Assembly: GCA_023409735.1 (NCBI GenBank)
Contig: JAEYRB010000007.1
Location: forward strand, 62,001-126,000
DNA: 64,000 nucleotides
Source of the DNA: Bacillota bacterium
GTDB taxonomy: Bacteria > Bacillota > Clostridia > Acetivibrionales > DTU013
Reading direction: 5' to 3'
Shown here one piece after another: positions 17,561 through 26,405 of this stretch; position 1 is the first letter of the stretch; every line of letters starts with the position of its first letter. Under the pieces are notes generated by a model. The model was not told where the DNA came from. It made no database searches and worked only from the letters and a program-made list of their open reading frames with translations. Both the position numbers and the translations under genes were made by a program.

Positions 17561-17589
17561 ATATCTGCCTATACTGTTGTTGTATTTTA
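17561..17589 (-). promoter_or_regulatory. Sigma-28-like promoter for flaG-fliD-fliS-fliT
   Basis: On the minus strand TAAA (forward 17586-17589) is followed after 17 nt by GCAGATAT (forward 17561-17568), one mismatch from the sigma-28 -10 consensus GCCGATAT. The spacing is 1-2 nt longer than typical. Confidence 0.4.
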
Positions 17590-17762
17590 AAGGGAGCCGA
17601 GAGCCGTACAAATCAAAGCTCACCCTTCATTATATTTATCGGAATATTTTTTATTTTATTTAATCAAATAATTTACAAAAGTAAAAATTAGAATTCATCC
17701 TGCAGCGACTACAAGATTCTTTGCTTAATATATCATTGGTTACATTCTAACGATATTGAAGA

Positions 17763-17791
17763 AAAGGCCGGAGGTTGTCCCTCCGGCCTTT
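17763..17791 (-). terminator. Rho-independent terminator of hag
   Basis: Perfect 12-bp stem (AAAGGCCGGAGG pairing with CCTCCGGCCTTT) with a 5-nt loop, 26 nt past the flagellin stop, followed on the minus strand by TTTTCTTC. Strong and well placed; it separates the hag mRNA from flaG-fliD. Confidence 0.9.
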
Positions 17792-17816
17792 AAAACTGCA
17801 TATTTTTGAACTACTA

Positions 17817-19211
17817 TTATTGTAACAGCTGAAGAACTCCCTGAGGCTGCTGATTTGCCTGTGCAAGCATTGCAGTAGCTGCCTGAGTGAGGATGTTGTT
17901 CTTTGTGTAGTTCATCATTTCCTTAGCCATATCAACGTCACGAATACGAGACTCAGCAGCAGTAAGGTTTTCAGATGAAGTACCCAGGTTATTAATAGTG
18001 TGTTCGAGTCTGTTCTGGTAAGCACCGAGCTTTGAACGCTCTGCAGAAACTCTCTTAATAGCGTTATCTACAGTAGTTATAGCATCTTCAGCGCCTGCCT
18101 GGCTTGTGAGATCAAGATTATTTACTCCAAGATCTGACGAAAGCATGCTTGAAATACTGACGCTCATTGTCTGACCTTCATTCGCGCCAATATGCATTGT
18201 AATATTATTCTTTGTTACCTGAACGCTGTCCTTTGTTCCCGCAGCAGCCTCAGCAGCAGCATCAGTAAGAGTTACCATAAGACCAATTGAGTCTCCTGCT
18301 GTAGAGGTAAGAGTCTTTCCATTTCCTGTCGCAGCCTGACCGTTTATAGTACCTGCAACATCAACACCTATGTCACTTACATCAGCAGCTGTTGTTAGTC
18401 CCAATAAACGTGAAGCAGAGTTAGCACCGCCATCTGCTACTGTAATGGATTCGGATGCACCATATCCGTCGGAATTCAGTGTAATTGCATTTGTGGTCGC
18501 GTCGGCTGATGCAATAATACCAATACCTGCAGTATTTACTGCATTTACAAAATTAGCTACTGTAGCTGCAGCATCTCCAGCAACAGAATTGAAATTAATT
18601 GCAAAACCGTTTATTGATACAGTTTTTGGTGTAGAATCTATAACAGAAGCATCGGTTACTGCAGCACCTGCTATTGTTGCGCGCTCAGCTGCCGTTGTAG
18701 TTTCGATTTCATATGTCCCAGCCTGGATACCATCATTAATAGTAGTAGCTGATTCTACATTTGTGTTTGTACCATACACAACCTTGCTTCCTGCATCGCC
18801 GTTGAGGAGCTTCTTAGTGTTGAATTCAGTTGTATTTCCTATTCTGTCGATTTCGGATGTAAGCTGATCAATCTCCTTCTGGATCTCTGCTCTGTCATCT
18901 ACTGTATTGGTATCATTTGCAGCCTGAACAGCAAGCTCTCTCATTCTTTGCAGTATGCTGTGAGTCTCACTGAGTGCGCCTTCAGCTGTCTGGATGAGTG
19001 AAATACTGTCCTGAGCATTCGTTGAAGCCTGATCAAGGCCTCTGATCTGGCCTCTCATCTTTTCACTGATTGCAAGACCTGCTGCGTTGTCGCCTGCACG
19101 GTTTATAGCAAGACCTGAAGACAACTTTTCCAGTGATTTGGATGTAGCGCCTGTATTAGCTGATAATTGACGATAAGTGTTAAGTGATGCGATATTGTGA
19201 TTAATTCTCAT
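17817..19211 (-). CDS. hag: Flagellin
   Basis: Filament subunit of 464 residues. The N-terminal D0/D1 region starts MRINHNIASLNTYRQLS and includes LASGLAINRAGDNAAGLAI-like sequence; the C-terminal D1/D0 region ends AESRIRDVDMAKEMMNYTK and ...QQPQGVLQLLQ. Between about 155 and 350 lies an Ala/Thr/Val-rich variable domain that would be surface exposed. The start at 19211 follows GGAGG (19220-19224); the frame is open to 19268, but that extra stretch is leader RNA holding a CsrA-type hairpin. The gene is monocistronic between two terminators, with its own promoter, as expected for a highly expressed gene. Confidence 0.97.
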   Translation of the reverse strand: MRINHNIASLNTYRQLSANTGATSKSLEKLSSGLAINRAGDNAAGLAISEKMRGQIRGLDQASTNAQDSISLIQTAEGALSETHSILQRMRELAVQAANDTNTVDDRAEIQKEIDQLTSEIDRIGNTTEFNTKKLLNGDAGSKVVYGTNTNVESATTINDGIQAGTYEIETTTAAERATIAGAAVTDASVIDSTPKTVSINGFAINFNSVAGDAAATVANFVNAVNTAGIGIIASADATTNAITLNSDGYGASESITVADGGANSASRLLGLTTAADVSDIGVDVAGTINGQAATGNGKTLTSTAGDSIGLMVTLTDAAAEAAAGTKDSVQVTKNNITMHIGANEGQTMSVSISSMLSSDLGVNNLDLTSQAGAEDAITTVDNAIKRVSAERSKLGAYQNRLEHTINNLGTSSENLTAAESRIRDVDMAKEMMNYTKNNILTQAATAMLAQANQQPQGVLQLLQ

Positions 19212-19219
19212 AATAAATA

Positions 19220-19261
19220 CCTCCATGTATTTTTTTATTTTTGGTAGAGCATCCTTGCTCT
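19220..19261 (-). promoter_or_regulatory. CsrA-type binding sites in the hag leader
   Basis: On the minus strand the leader folds into a hairpin AGAGC-AAGGAT-GCTCT (forward 19246-19261), with the CsrA core GGA displayed in the loop. A second GGA lies in the Shine-Dalgarno sequence ATGGAGG (forward 19219-19226). Bacillus subtilis hag has the same two-site layout, where CsrA blocks ribosome access and FliW relieves it. Both csrA and fliW are encoded immediately upstream. The sites are seen; repression is inferred. Confidence 0.7.
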
Positions 19262-19268
19262 CCAACAT

Positions 19269-19610
19269 TTTTTGAATCCTATTAAATACTTCTCCACTCG
19301 GCCGATGAGGAAAAACTATTTAATTTCGTTCTCAATAAATATATCGAATTTTTTTTGATCTTACTTAACAACAATTTATATAATTTTTATTTTTTTTAAC
19401 ATATGGATAGACTCTATTAAATATGCTTCTATTTAAAAACATATACTTTTATATAAAGGCAGAACTAGCAGCAGTAACAGTTCAGACTCTGCTTGATACA
19501 CATATGAAATAAAACTGGCAGTAACCTATTTACTTACGAGATTATCTGCCAGAAAAATATATAAATTTTTTATTTTGCTAGAGGCCTGCCCCAACTATTG
19601 ACACAGAGAT
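19269..19610. other. hag upstream region
   Basis: About 340 nt between the csrA terminator and the hag leader. Apart from the sigma-28-like promoter at 19295-19322, it is AT-rich and I see no gene or repeat in it. Confidence 0.4.
19295..19322 (-). promoter_or_regulatory. Sigma-28-like promoter of hag
   Basis: Minus-strand TAAA (forward 19319-19322), 16-nt spacer, then GCCGAGTG (forward 19295-19302), which matches the first five bases of the sigma-28 -10 element. The transcript would start about 75 nt before the flagellin ATG and include the CsrA hairpin. Confidence 0.5.
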
Positions 19611-19660
19611 GATATAAAAAGGTGCAACTATTGGCTGAATGTTCAGCAATAATAGCACCT
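19611..19660 (-). terminator. Terminator of the fliW-csrA transcript
   Basis: Interrupted stem read on the minus strand: AGGTG/CACCT at the base, AATAG/CTATT and GCTGAA/TTCAGC above, then TTTTTATATC. It lies 23 nt after the csrA stop. Confidence 0.8.
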
Positions 19661-19682
19661 AGCAAATTACCCTACGTCTAAT

Positions 19683-19916
19683 TCACTCAAGACTCTTCCT
19701 AAGAAGCCCTTCAATAGATACATTTCCTATTTCTGAAGCCTTTTTATTCTCCTGCTGTATTTCCAGGTATACCTCTTTTCTATGTATTGATACGCTGCGG
19801 GGAGCATTTATTCCTATCCGTACCTGGTCTCCCTGAATGTCCAGCACAGTTATCTCAATATTATCATTTATTACGATGGCCTGATCCTTTTTTCTCGTCA
19901 GTACAAGCACCTGCAC
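19683..19916 (-). CDS. csrA: Carbon storage regulator CsrA
   Basis: A 77-residue RNA-binding dimer that represses translation of flagellin in Firmicutes. The sequence starts MQVLVLTRKKDQAIVINDN, then ITVLDIQGDQVRIGINAP and VSIHRKEVYLEI, all standard CsrA. Its first 53 nt overlap the 3' end of fliW in another frame, so the two are likely translationally coupled. The C-terminal extension (about 58-77) is typical for clostridia. The likely target is the hag leader just downstream. Confidence 0.95.
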   Translation of the reverse strand: MQVLVLTRKKDQAIVINDNIEITVLDIQGDQVRIGINAPRSVSIHRKEVYLEIQQENKKASEIGNVSIEGLLRKSLE

Positions 19917-20361
19917 CAGCCTCCTGTCTTCGGAGTTCTTCTAATATATAGTGTCTCACAGTGTACTTATCGGTGTCAAGGATAACTTGCACTCCTCTTT
20001 TATTGCGTATGTTGATGATTATAGGAGCCTTGAGGTTCATACTCATCCTTTCAAGCTGCTGCGGAACAACTATTACAGAATATACTGCAACATCTTCAGC
20101 ATTTTCTATAGACAGTCTTTGTACATCGTCCTCACTTAACTCGAAGTCATAATCCTTTACGATAAGAAATGGATTTGCCACAGCGAAGGCAATTTCCGGG
20201 TTATCTAATGATTGAAGCCACTTAAAAGGAGAGTTCTCCTCCGAGCTGTCAAATATCGCAAACCTATGCATTTGTTCAAAGCCAGGTAAACCGGCAGCAA
20301 ATTCTATACATTTTTCTTCCGGGACATCAATTTCCCCAAAATGTTTTGTCTTAAGAAACAT
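19864..20361 (-). CDS. fliW: Flagellar assembly factor FliW
   Basis: FliW binds both flagellin and CsrA; when flagellin is exported FliW is freed and sequesters CsrA, relieving hag repression. The 165-residue protein shows FPAGLPGFE-like AAGLPGFEQMHRFAIF near the N-terminus, FKWLQSLDNPEIAFAVANPF and the later RSVQVIL-like strand. The start was set at the ATG at 20361, 8 nt after GGAGG; the open frame begins with a GTG at 20376. The C-terminal tail (after about residue 145) overlaps csrA and is not family-conserved. It lies 20 nt downstream of the yviE-like gene. Confidence 0.93.
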   Translation of the reverse strand: MFLKTKHFGEIDVPEEKCIEFAAGLPGFEQMHRFAIFDSSEENSPFKWLQSLDNPEIAFAVANPFLIVKDYDFELSEDDVQRLSIENAEDVAVYSVIVVPQQLERMSMNLKAPIIINIRNKRGVQVILDTDKYTVRHYILEELRRQEAGAGACTDEKKGSGHRNK

Positions 20362-20380
20362 TATCATTTCCTCCACTATA

Positions 20381-20953
20381 CTAAATCAGTACATCTAATT
20401 TTCTCTCATATTTTATATCAACCGACGGATACCTACTTACATATACATCGACCCTTGCAGGTTCAAAGTCAGTTTTCAGGCGCGCAGGCGTGTACTCACC
20501 ATCTACTCCGCCCATAGCGACATTTTGAGGGATCTCCCACTGTACCTCAACCTTCCCTGTAACCTTTATCTCAGGCAGTGATTTCGGTATAAAGCCCAGA
20601 ACAAATTCATTTGTTTTTAGCGCATCTCTGACAGCTATATGAGCTATTGTATTACCGCCATTTTGAATTGCAGCCAGCATCTCGCCGTCATTGGCTGTTT
20701 TGCCTATATACTGCATTACCTTTTTATAACCGCGTGATGCCGCTTCCCGTGCAAATTCAGAATTGTTTTTTATACCGGCCTCAGAGAAGCATTTGGACTG
20801 GTCTATTTTTACCTCCGGTTTCTGGGTTTCTATCCTCATCTTGTTTTGATTTTGGTGAAACCTTAAAACGGCCATTTCACTGCTCATCCGAAGCTTGCTT
20901 GGGGTCGTTTCTATTCCCAGTTGAATATCTGTAGTTTTAATACTTAGTCCCAT
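20381..20953 (-). CDS. DUF6470 / YviE-like protein
   Basis: A 190-residue protein of unknown function in the same place as Bacillus subtilis yviE, between flgL and fliW. Recognisable features are the IQLGIETTPSKLRM start, a central helical part (FAREAASRGYKKVMQYIGKTANDGE) and a C-terminal beta part (KVEVQWEIPQNV, then VDVYVSRYPSVDIKYERK). The family co-occurs with flagellar genes. No membrane segment or signal is present. A role in hook-filament junction or FliW function would be guesswork. Confidence 0.8.
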   Translation of the reverse strand: MGLSIKTTDIQLGIETTPSKLRMSSEMAVLRFHQNQNKMRIETQKPEVKIDQSKCFSEAGIKNNSEFAREAASRGYKKVMQYIGKTANDGEMLAAIQNGGNTIAHIAVRDALKTNEFVLGFIPKSLPEIKVTGKVEVQWEIPQNVAMGGVDGEYTPARLKTDFEPARVDVYVSRYPSVDIKYERKLDVLI

Positions 20954-21075
20954 AATAGATCACCTTTTATGCGGGTACCTTTGTACCATTTTTCAGCTCC
21001 GAAGTACAATATATTACATTATATTTACTAATATACTGCATAACAAAATTGTTTTAAGGTTACATCACAAACGTC

Positions 21076-22005
21076 TTATCTGAGAAAATCGATCAATGAC
21101 GTCTGAATGATCCTTGCACCTCCTGCGAGAGATGCATTATATACATTCTGTTCATTTTGCAGATTTATTATAGTTTCTGCAATATCCACATCCTCATTAT
21201 TGCTCATAAGCTTCGTGAAATTAACAATATCATTTTCCAGCCTATTAGCTGTAAGCTCAAGTCTGTTTGACCTTGCACCCACATCTGCCCTTATTCGCAG
21301 CACTGTATTAATATCCTCATCTATTTCATTTAACATATTTCCTACAGCTGTGGTATCGCCTGTCTCAAGTGCACTTATCAGCTCGTTCATGTGACTGATA
21401 ACCATGCCTGTTTGGCCGGTTCCGGACACTTCGTCATACACGGCATCTCCGCCATTATTAAAAAGGTCCCCTCCTGTAACATTGATGTTGATATTGTCTC
21501 CAATACCTATCTCATATTTTATGTTTTCTCTGCTTGTAGAAACATCCATTGCAAAACTGCCATCATCATTCAGAAGTGGCTTATCTGTCTTGAAACCTGA
21601 GAATATATACCTTCCTGCATACGTTGTATTGCCCAGCTTTATCATCTGCTCCTTAAGCTGCTTTAACTCTGCGGCGATTTTTTCAGTTTCCTCTTGAGTG
21701 TTTGTACCTGTGCCTCCCTTGACAGTCAGCTCTCTTACTCTATGAAGCACGTCTCCCATATTTGACAGTGTTGTCTCCGTTATATCAAGCCAGGATTGTG
21801 CATCCTCCACATTACTCTTATACTGTTTCAGCTCAGACACATCAGTTCTAAGCTTTAGTGCTCTTGCCGCAACAACAGGGTCATCTGACGGAACCTGTAT
21901 TTTTTTACCTGTTGCCAGTTGACTCTGGTATTTACTAAGTCTTGTCAGATTATTTCCTATATAATTTACCATGTTATTAATTAGCATGTTATTTGTAATT
22001 CTCAT
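21076..22005 (-). CDS. flgL: Flagellar hook-associated protein FlgL (HAP3)
   Basis: FlgL joins the filament to the hook through FlgK. The 309-residue product starts MRITNNMLINNMVNYIGNNLTRLSKYQSQLATGKKIQVPSDDP, abbreviated here by its key blocks NNMLINN and LATGKKI, and ends IINLQNEQNVYNASLAGGARI, both flagellin-like D0/D1 signatures. It follows flgK2 after 92 nt and precedes the yviE-like gene. A region of about 100 central residues differs among homologues. Confidence 0.93.
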   Translation of the reverse strand: MRITNNMLINNMVNYIGNNLTRLSKYQSQLATGKKIQVPSDDPVVAARALKLRTDVSELKQYKSNVEDAQSWLDITETTLSNMGDVLHRVRELTVKGGTGTNTQEETEKIAAELKQLKEQMIKLGNTTYAGRYIFSGFKTDKPLLNDDGSFAMDVSTSRENIKYEIGIGDNININVTGGDLFNNGGDAVYDEVSGTGQTGMVISHMNELISALETGDTTAVGNMLNEIDEDINTVLRIRADVGARSNRLELTANRLENDIVNFTKLMSNNEDVDIAETIINLQNEQNVYNASLAGGARIIQTSLIDFLR

Positions 22006-22097
22006 TTACTGATCCCTCCGTATTAAAGTCATTATCAGTTCTAACCGGTATATGATACCTTTACGAATAGATCAAGGCATTATCACAAATGCCAGGT

Positions 22098-23759
22098 CTA
22101 TGTAAAAAGTCTATTTATAAGAGTATCGTATACTTCACCCATGGTCTGTATCATTTTTGCAGAGGCATTATATGCCTGCTGGAATTTAACCATATTGGTC
22201 ATTTCTTCATTAAGGGATACACCCGATACAGAGATTCGGTTTCCTTCTATTTGATTTATAATTACCTTTTGGTTAGCCTGGTAATTGTCAGCCTGCTGCG
22301 AATCAACACCCAGTGTTGTAATGACGGATTTTATGAAATCCTCAGGGGCACCTTCCGAAAACATATCATCATTCTGCCTCAGCTCGATAATGCTATTTAA
22401 AACATTAGTGTTTCCGGCTTCACCCATTATATCTGATGTAGCTATCAGATTAAAATCATCTATTATGTCAGCATTGATTGTAAAATTTTTAGCAGTCACT
22501 TTCTCATACGTATCGTAAATATCTTTAAGATATGAGCCATACGCCGGATCCGACGGGTCCACCGGAATTGCGGCACCCCCCAGGAATTCATCATTTGTCA
22601 TAGCCTGGTTATTTGCGCCTGTCATTGTAAAGAACCTGATTCCATTCTTTGTGGTATTGTATCCATATCCGGCCGCATGCCCTGTTTCGCTGAATTCTCC
22701 TGCATTATATTGTCTATCATTATTAGCGTCGATGTAACCTTCGTTAAATGCCCTTGCAAAGGTTTTAACAAACTCATTGAGCTTCTTCTGGTAATAAGGT
22801 ATACCCTTGTAGTTTGGCGAGGCAATACCATTGCTTCCTGCTTCACCCTCGTTACCGTCTCTGACATCCAGATAGCCCTTGAGCTCTCCTCCTTTTATAT
22901 TAAGCGAATTACCATCAGCCCATTTTACTTTATACAGATTTTCTATATCCTCATCATTTACTTTTTCTGAAGGCTTCCTTTGTTCAACCTTCAGAAGGCT
23001 TACATTAACATGATCTACCAAAGCCTTCCCGCTCAAAGTGACAACAAAATGCTTATCATCCCGTCCATCAGGCAGTTTCCCTGTTACAACCTCATTTGCC
23101 TGTACATTTACGAGCTTTGAAAGCTTATCGACAAGCAGCGTCCTTTTATCCCTCAAGTCGTTTGCAGAACCGCCGTCCAGTTCATATATATATATCTGCC
23201 TGTTCAACTGCTGTATCTGAGTCGCGTACGAGTTGACCTCCTCGACCTTCGTCTGCACAGTGTAATTTATATCCTTCTGCATTTCTTCGAATTTGGATGC
23301 AAGGTTATTAAAGTACTTTGATAGGGTTATTCCATTCTGCTTGACAAGTGCCCTGACTGCTGAGTTGCTAGGATCAGCTGTCAGTTTCTGAAGAGAGTTG
23401 TAGAAATCATTCATTATTGTCGTAAACCCACTGTCAGATGGCTCATTGAAGGTAACCTCCAAATTAGCAAGCTGTTCCTGCTTTACTCCCCATTCTCCAT
23501 AATCTACATTTTGGCTCCAATACTTAAAATCAAGGTATTCATTGCGTATTCTTTGTACACCATCTATAGTCGCACCTGTTCCAACCATACCTGTACCGTC
23601 ATACAACGACATCGGCGTTGAAGCTCTCTGTATGGCATTTTGTCTGGAGTAGCCTTCAGTGTTTACATTGTTTATATTATGATTTACAGTATCAAGTCTC
23701 CGTTGTGCTGTAAAAAGTCCTTTTACAGCAATGTTCAATCCCAAAAAAGACTGCCCCAT
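22098..23759 (-). CDS. flgK: Flagellar hook-associated protein FlgK, copy 2
   Basis: A 553-residue FlgK (HAP1). The N-terminus has FLGLNIAVKGLFTAQRRLDTVNHNI, shortened to the core LDTVNHNINNVNTEGYSRQ-type motif of the rod/hook/HAP family; the C-terminus has GVSLNEEMTNMVKFQQAYNASAK. It lies 27 nt after a second, longer flgK, so it is probably a tandem duplication that diverged; the two could form a mixed junction or serve alternately. The region after LKGYLDVRDG (about 295) proceeds directly into the usual D2 sequence, unlike copy 1. Confidence 0.93.
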   Translation of the reverse strand: MGQSFLGLNIAVKGLFTAQRRLDTVNHNINNVNTEGYSRQNAIQRASTPMSLYDGTGMVGTGATIDGVQRIRNEYLDFKYWSQNVDYGEWGVKQEQLANLEVTFNEPSDSGFTTIMNDFYNSLQKLTADPSNSAVRALVKQNGITLSKYFNNLASKFEEMQKDINYTVQTKVEEVNSYATQIQQLNRQIYIYELDGGSANDLRDKRTLLVDKLSKLVNVQANEVVTGKLPDGRDDKHFVVTLSGKALVDHVNVSLLKVEQRKPSEKVNDEDIENLYKVKWADGNSLNIKGGELKGYLDVRDGNEGEAGSNGIASPNYKGIPYYQKKLNEFVKTFARAFNEGYIDANNDRQYNAGEFSETGHAAGYGYNTTKNGIRFFTMTGANNQAMTNDEFLGGAAIPVDPSDPAYGSYLKDIYDTYEKVTAKNFTINADIIDDFNLIATSDIMGEAGNTNVLNSIIELRQNDDMFSEGAPEDFIKSVITTLGVDSQQADNYQANQKVIINQIEGNRISVSGVSLNEEMTNMVKFQQAYNASAKMIQTMGEVYDTLINRLFT

Positions 23760-23786
23760 GTTTCACCTCCGGGTTATTTTTATAAT

Positions 23787-25733
23787 TTATCTGCCTACAA
23801 TACCTGTTCCATTTATCACTTTATCAATCATGCTGTCAATTACATTCAATGCCCGTGCTGCTGCATCATAAGCAAATTTGTACTTCATCATATGAGTCAT
23901 TTCCTCATCCATTGAAACTCCGGAAATTGATGTCCTTGAGTTATCCGCAGATTGTACAAGCGATGACTGACTCCCGGCTACACTTGCCGCTTCTGCTGAT
24001 TTGTTTCCCATTGTGAGTATTATGGCCTGATAGTAACTATCTAAGCTGAGGATCCCTGTCGTATCCCTTATGAACTCCTTGTTTCTGAGGTTTGCCAGCT
24101 GAAGTGCAATAGTATTGTCGCCATTTTCACCAGTTCTTGACGAAACAATATTTGATAAATCAGACAAATTCTGATTAAGAGTGATATTTCCCATTTCAAG
24201 CGGCCTTGAAGAATTAATTGTAACAAAGAAATCCTGTCCTTGCTGTGGAGGATCCTTCATATTCATACCGCTACTATGAATGTAATTGACTTCCCTTAGC
24301 ATTATGTTAATCAATGCATTTAGCCTTTGTTTCATATCTGACACAATATTTGTTGTATTACCAATTACAGAAATACTCTCATTTACATCATTATTTGTTT
24401 GTACTGCAATATTCTTAACAGCATCTGTATAGCGTGCTATATCTGCTTGCTCAAAATCTGCAAGACTGAATATTTTATCGTCCGAAAGGCCGGTAATACC
24501 AGACCATGCGGCTGGTTCATCCGTTATTACAGATGCTTCAAGTCCCTTTTCAGATAATGCATTATTTAATGCACTAAAATCACCCGTATTTTCATCAGTA
24601 AGTATGATAGCATACCTGCTGCTGTCTTCTCTAAAACTTGTAGCGTCAAGGCTGTTAACTGCATTAGTTATACCTTCCAGATCGCCTGATACAATATTTT
24701 TTACAGTTACATTGACACTGATGCCTCTTTTTTCAAGCTCCTGGGTATATGCATCTATTCTAAGTGCTGCATCTGACGCAGACATAGTTGTATTGTCAAC
24801 AAAAAACACAACGTCGGCGGTTGTATTTGGAGTCCCGTTTTTAAAGCTTCCTATCGTTCCGGGAACCTCTCCTCTGGATTCCATCAGGCCTTTAATAATT
24901 CCGCTCTTTACATTTATTTCAGTATTAGTGTTCTTTAGCTTGACTACATAGAAATTTTCACCATCGTTTTTCTCTTCTGCTACAAGCTCGGTATTCTTGC
25001 CTTTTTGAACTACAAAGTGGCCGCCTATAGTAACATCTATCTGTCCATCCTGCATCTCGGTAATATCAACCTTAGCCAACTGCGAGAGTCTGTCAAGCAG
25101 CGTATTTCTCTGATCCCTGTAATCATTTGCAGAATTTCCGTCCACCTCAGATCTGAGTATTGATACGTTTAACTCGGCTATACTACTGGTAATGCTGTTG
25201 ATCTCGTTTACTCGTTCGGCTATTTCGGTGTTCAGATCCTTCTGAAGAGCATCAAGCTGCTTACCAAGGTAATTTATACTTTGCACAAGCGTCTCTGCCC
25301 TTTGCCTTACAAGCGCCCTTTTTGTTAAGCTGTCCGGCTCCTTTGAAAGCTCCTGCCATGAATTCCAAAACTTATTAAGCGTGCTTTGAAGTCCGGAATC
25401 ACTCAGGGGTTCAGACATAATACTCTCTATATCCTGCAGTGTTGCATTTCTGGAATCCCAATACCCAAGAGTAGTGCTCTCCTGCCGGTAAATATTATCC
25501 AAAAAGGTATTCCTTATCTGCCTTATCTCCTGTATATCGGTGCCATATCCCAGCTGCATAATGCCATAACCTTTATTGATGTTTTGCACGAATGCATTCT
25601 CATATATGGCTTGTTGCCTGACATAGCCTAAAGTATTAACATTTGCAATATTATGGCCGGTTACCTGAAGTCCCCGCTCGCTTGCGGTAAGGCCTGAACG
25701 GGCGATTTGGTAGCTGCCGAAGGTTACTCCCAT
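23787..25733 (-). CDS. flgK: Flagellar hook-associated protein FlgK, copy 1, with von Willebrand A-like insert
   Basis: A 648-residue FlgK. N-terminal FGSYQIARSGLTASERGL with VTGHNIANVNTLGYVRQ and C-terminal ISGVSMDEEMTHMMKYKFAY are standard HAP signatures. Between about residues 305 and 440, at the point matching KGYLDVRDG of copy 2, lies an inserted alpha/beta segment. It begins ADVVFFVDNTTMSASDAALR and continues to YAIILTDENTGDF, resembling a von Willebrand factor A domain. The metal site would be DNTTM, degenerate relative to DxSxS. Such an insert would project from the hook-filament junction. It lies between flgN and copy 2 of flgK. Confidence 0.9.
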   Translation of the reverse strand: MGVTFGSYQIARSGLTASERGLQVTGHNIANVNTLGYVRQQAIYENAFVQNINKGYGIMQLGYGTDIQEIRQIRNTFLDNIYRQESTTLGYWDSRNATLQDIESIMSEPLSDSGLQSTLNKFWNSWQELSKEPDSLTKRALVRQRAETLVQSINYLGKQLDALQKDLNTEIAERVNEINSITSSIAELNVSILRSEVDGNSANDYRDQRNTLLDRLSQLAKVDITEMQDGQIDVTIGGHFVVQKGKNTELVAEEKNDGENFYVVKLKNTNTEINVKSGIIKGLMESRGEVPGTIGSFKNGTPNTTADVVFFVDNTTMSASDAALRIDAYTQELEKRGISVNVTVKNIVSGDLEGITNAVNSLDATSFREDSSRYAIILTDENTGDFSALNNALSEKGLEASVITDEPAAWSGITGLSDDKIFSLADFEQADIARYTDAVKNIAVQTNNDVNESISVIGNTTNIVSDMKQRLNALINIMLREVNYIHSSGMNMKDPPQQGQDFFVTINSSRPLEMGNITLNQNLSDLSNIVSSRTGENGDNTIALQLANLRNKEFIRDTTGILSLDSYYQAIILTMGNKSAEAASVAGSQSSLVQSADNSRTSISGVSMDEEMTHMMKYKFAYDAAARALNVIDSMIDKVINGTGIVGR

Positions 25734-25778
25734 GCTTTCCTCCTATGATTACTGTAAATATGTTAATATAATGCCGAA

Positions 25779-26279
25779 TTAGAGCTTCATATCAAAAAAG
25801 TTCCTGCTCTTCGATGAGATAGCCTCTCCTGAATTAACATAGTTGTTATCAGATGGTCCCACGCTGCTTAGAATATTTATTGAAAAATTGATATAGTCTA
25901 GTGAATTCTTTATTAGCCTAGAGTTCAGTGAATTAGACTCTTTTAATTTATTTAAAATAGCTGGCAGCTTTTTACGGCAACCTTCCAGCTCGTTAGCCAG
26001 TTTTTCAGGCAACCTGCTTATCAACCCTCCCAGAGTAATTTCAGCAGGCTTTAATCCAAGGTCGACGGCCAGTTTGCCCGCAAGCTCCTCACGGTCATCC
26101 TCCAGCTTGCTTAGTTTGAGTATCATAGTTTGCTCAAGCTTTGTTATATTTTCAAGCTCAGATACCTTTCCATTTACAATAATATTTGTTTTGTTTTTTG
26201 AAAGTGCCAACATTTCCTCATATAGTAATGCTTCCTTAGTAAGCACTTCGATAATTCTGTTAACTGCTGTTATATCCAT
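25779..26279 (-). CDS. flgN: Flagellar export chaperone FlgN
   Basis: A 166-residue helical protein with the FlgN pattern: an N-terminal helix (AVNRIIEVLTKEALLYEEML), the conserved MLALSKNKTNIIVNG-like region with KVSELENITKLEQTM, and a C-terminal IKNSLDYINFSINIL helix that binds FlgK/FlgL. Operon position directly before flgK and after flgM supports the call. Confidence 0.88.
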   Translation of the reverse strand: MDITAVNRIIEVLTKEALLYEEMLALSKNKTNIIVNGKVSELENITKLEQTMILKLSKLEDDREELAGKLAVDLGLKPAEITLGGLISRLPEKLANELEGCRKKLPAILNKLKESNSLNSRLIKNSLDYINFSINILSSVGPSDNNYVNSGEAISSKSRNFFDMKL

Positions 26280-26405
26280 AAAACCACCGCCTGTAAACAG
26301 TTCTATCAGTAAAAGTCTCGGGGTTTTGAGCCCTTCTAGCCTTTTTGCTGCAGATCTTCGGTCAACTTCCTAGGCAAAAAGGGGGAGTTATTCACCCCCC
26401 TGATA

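Noticed and set aside
18370..18867. A 165-codon plus-strand frame opposite hag
   Set aside because: It lies opposite the Ala/Thr-rich variable domain of flagellin, whose codon bias opens the antisense frame.
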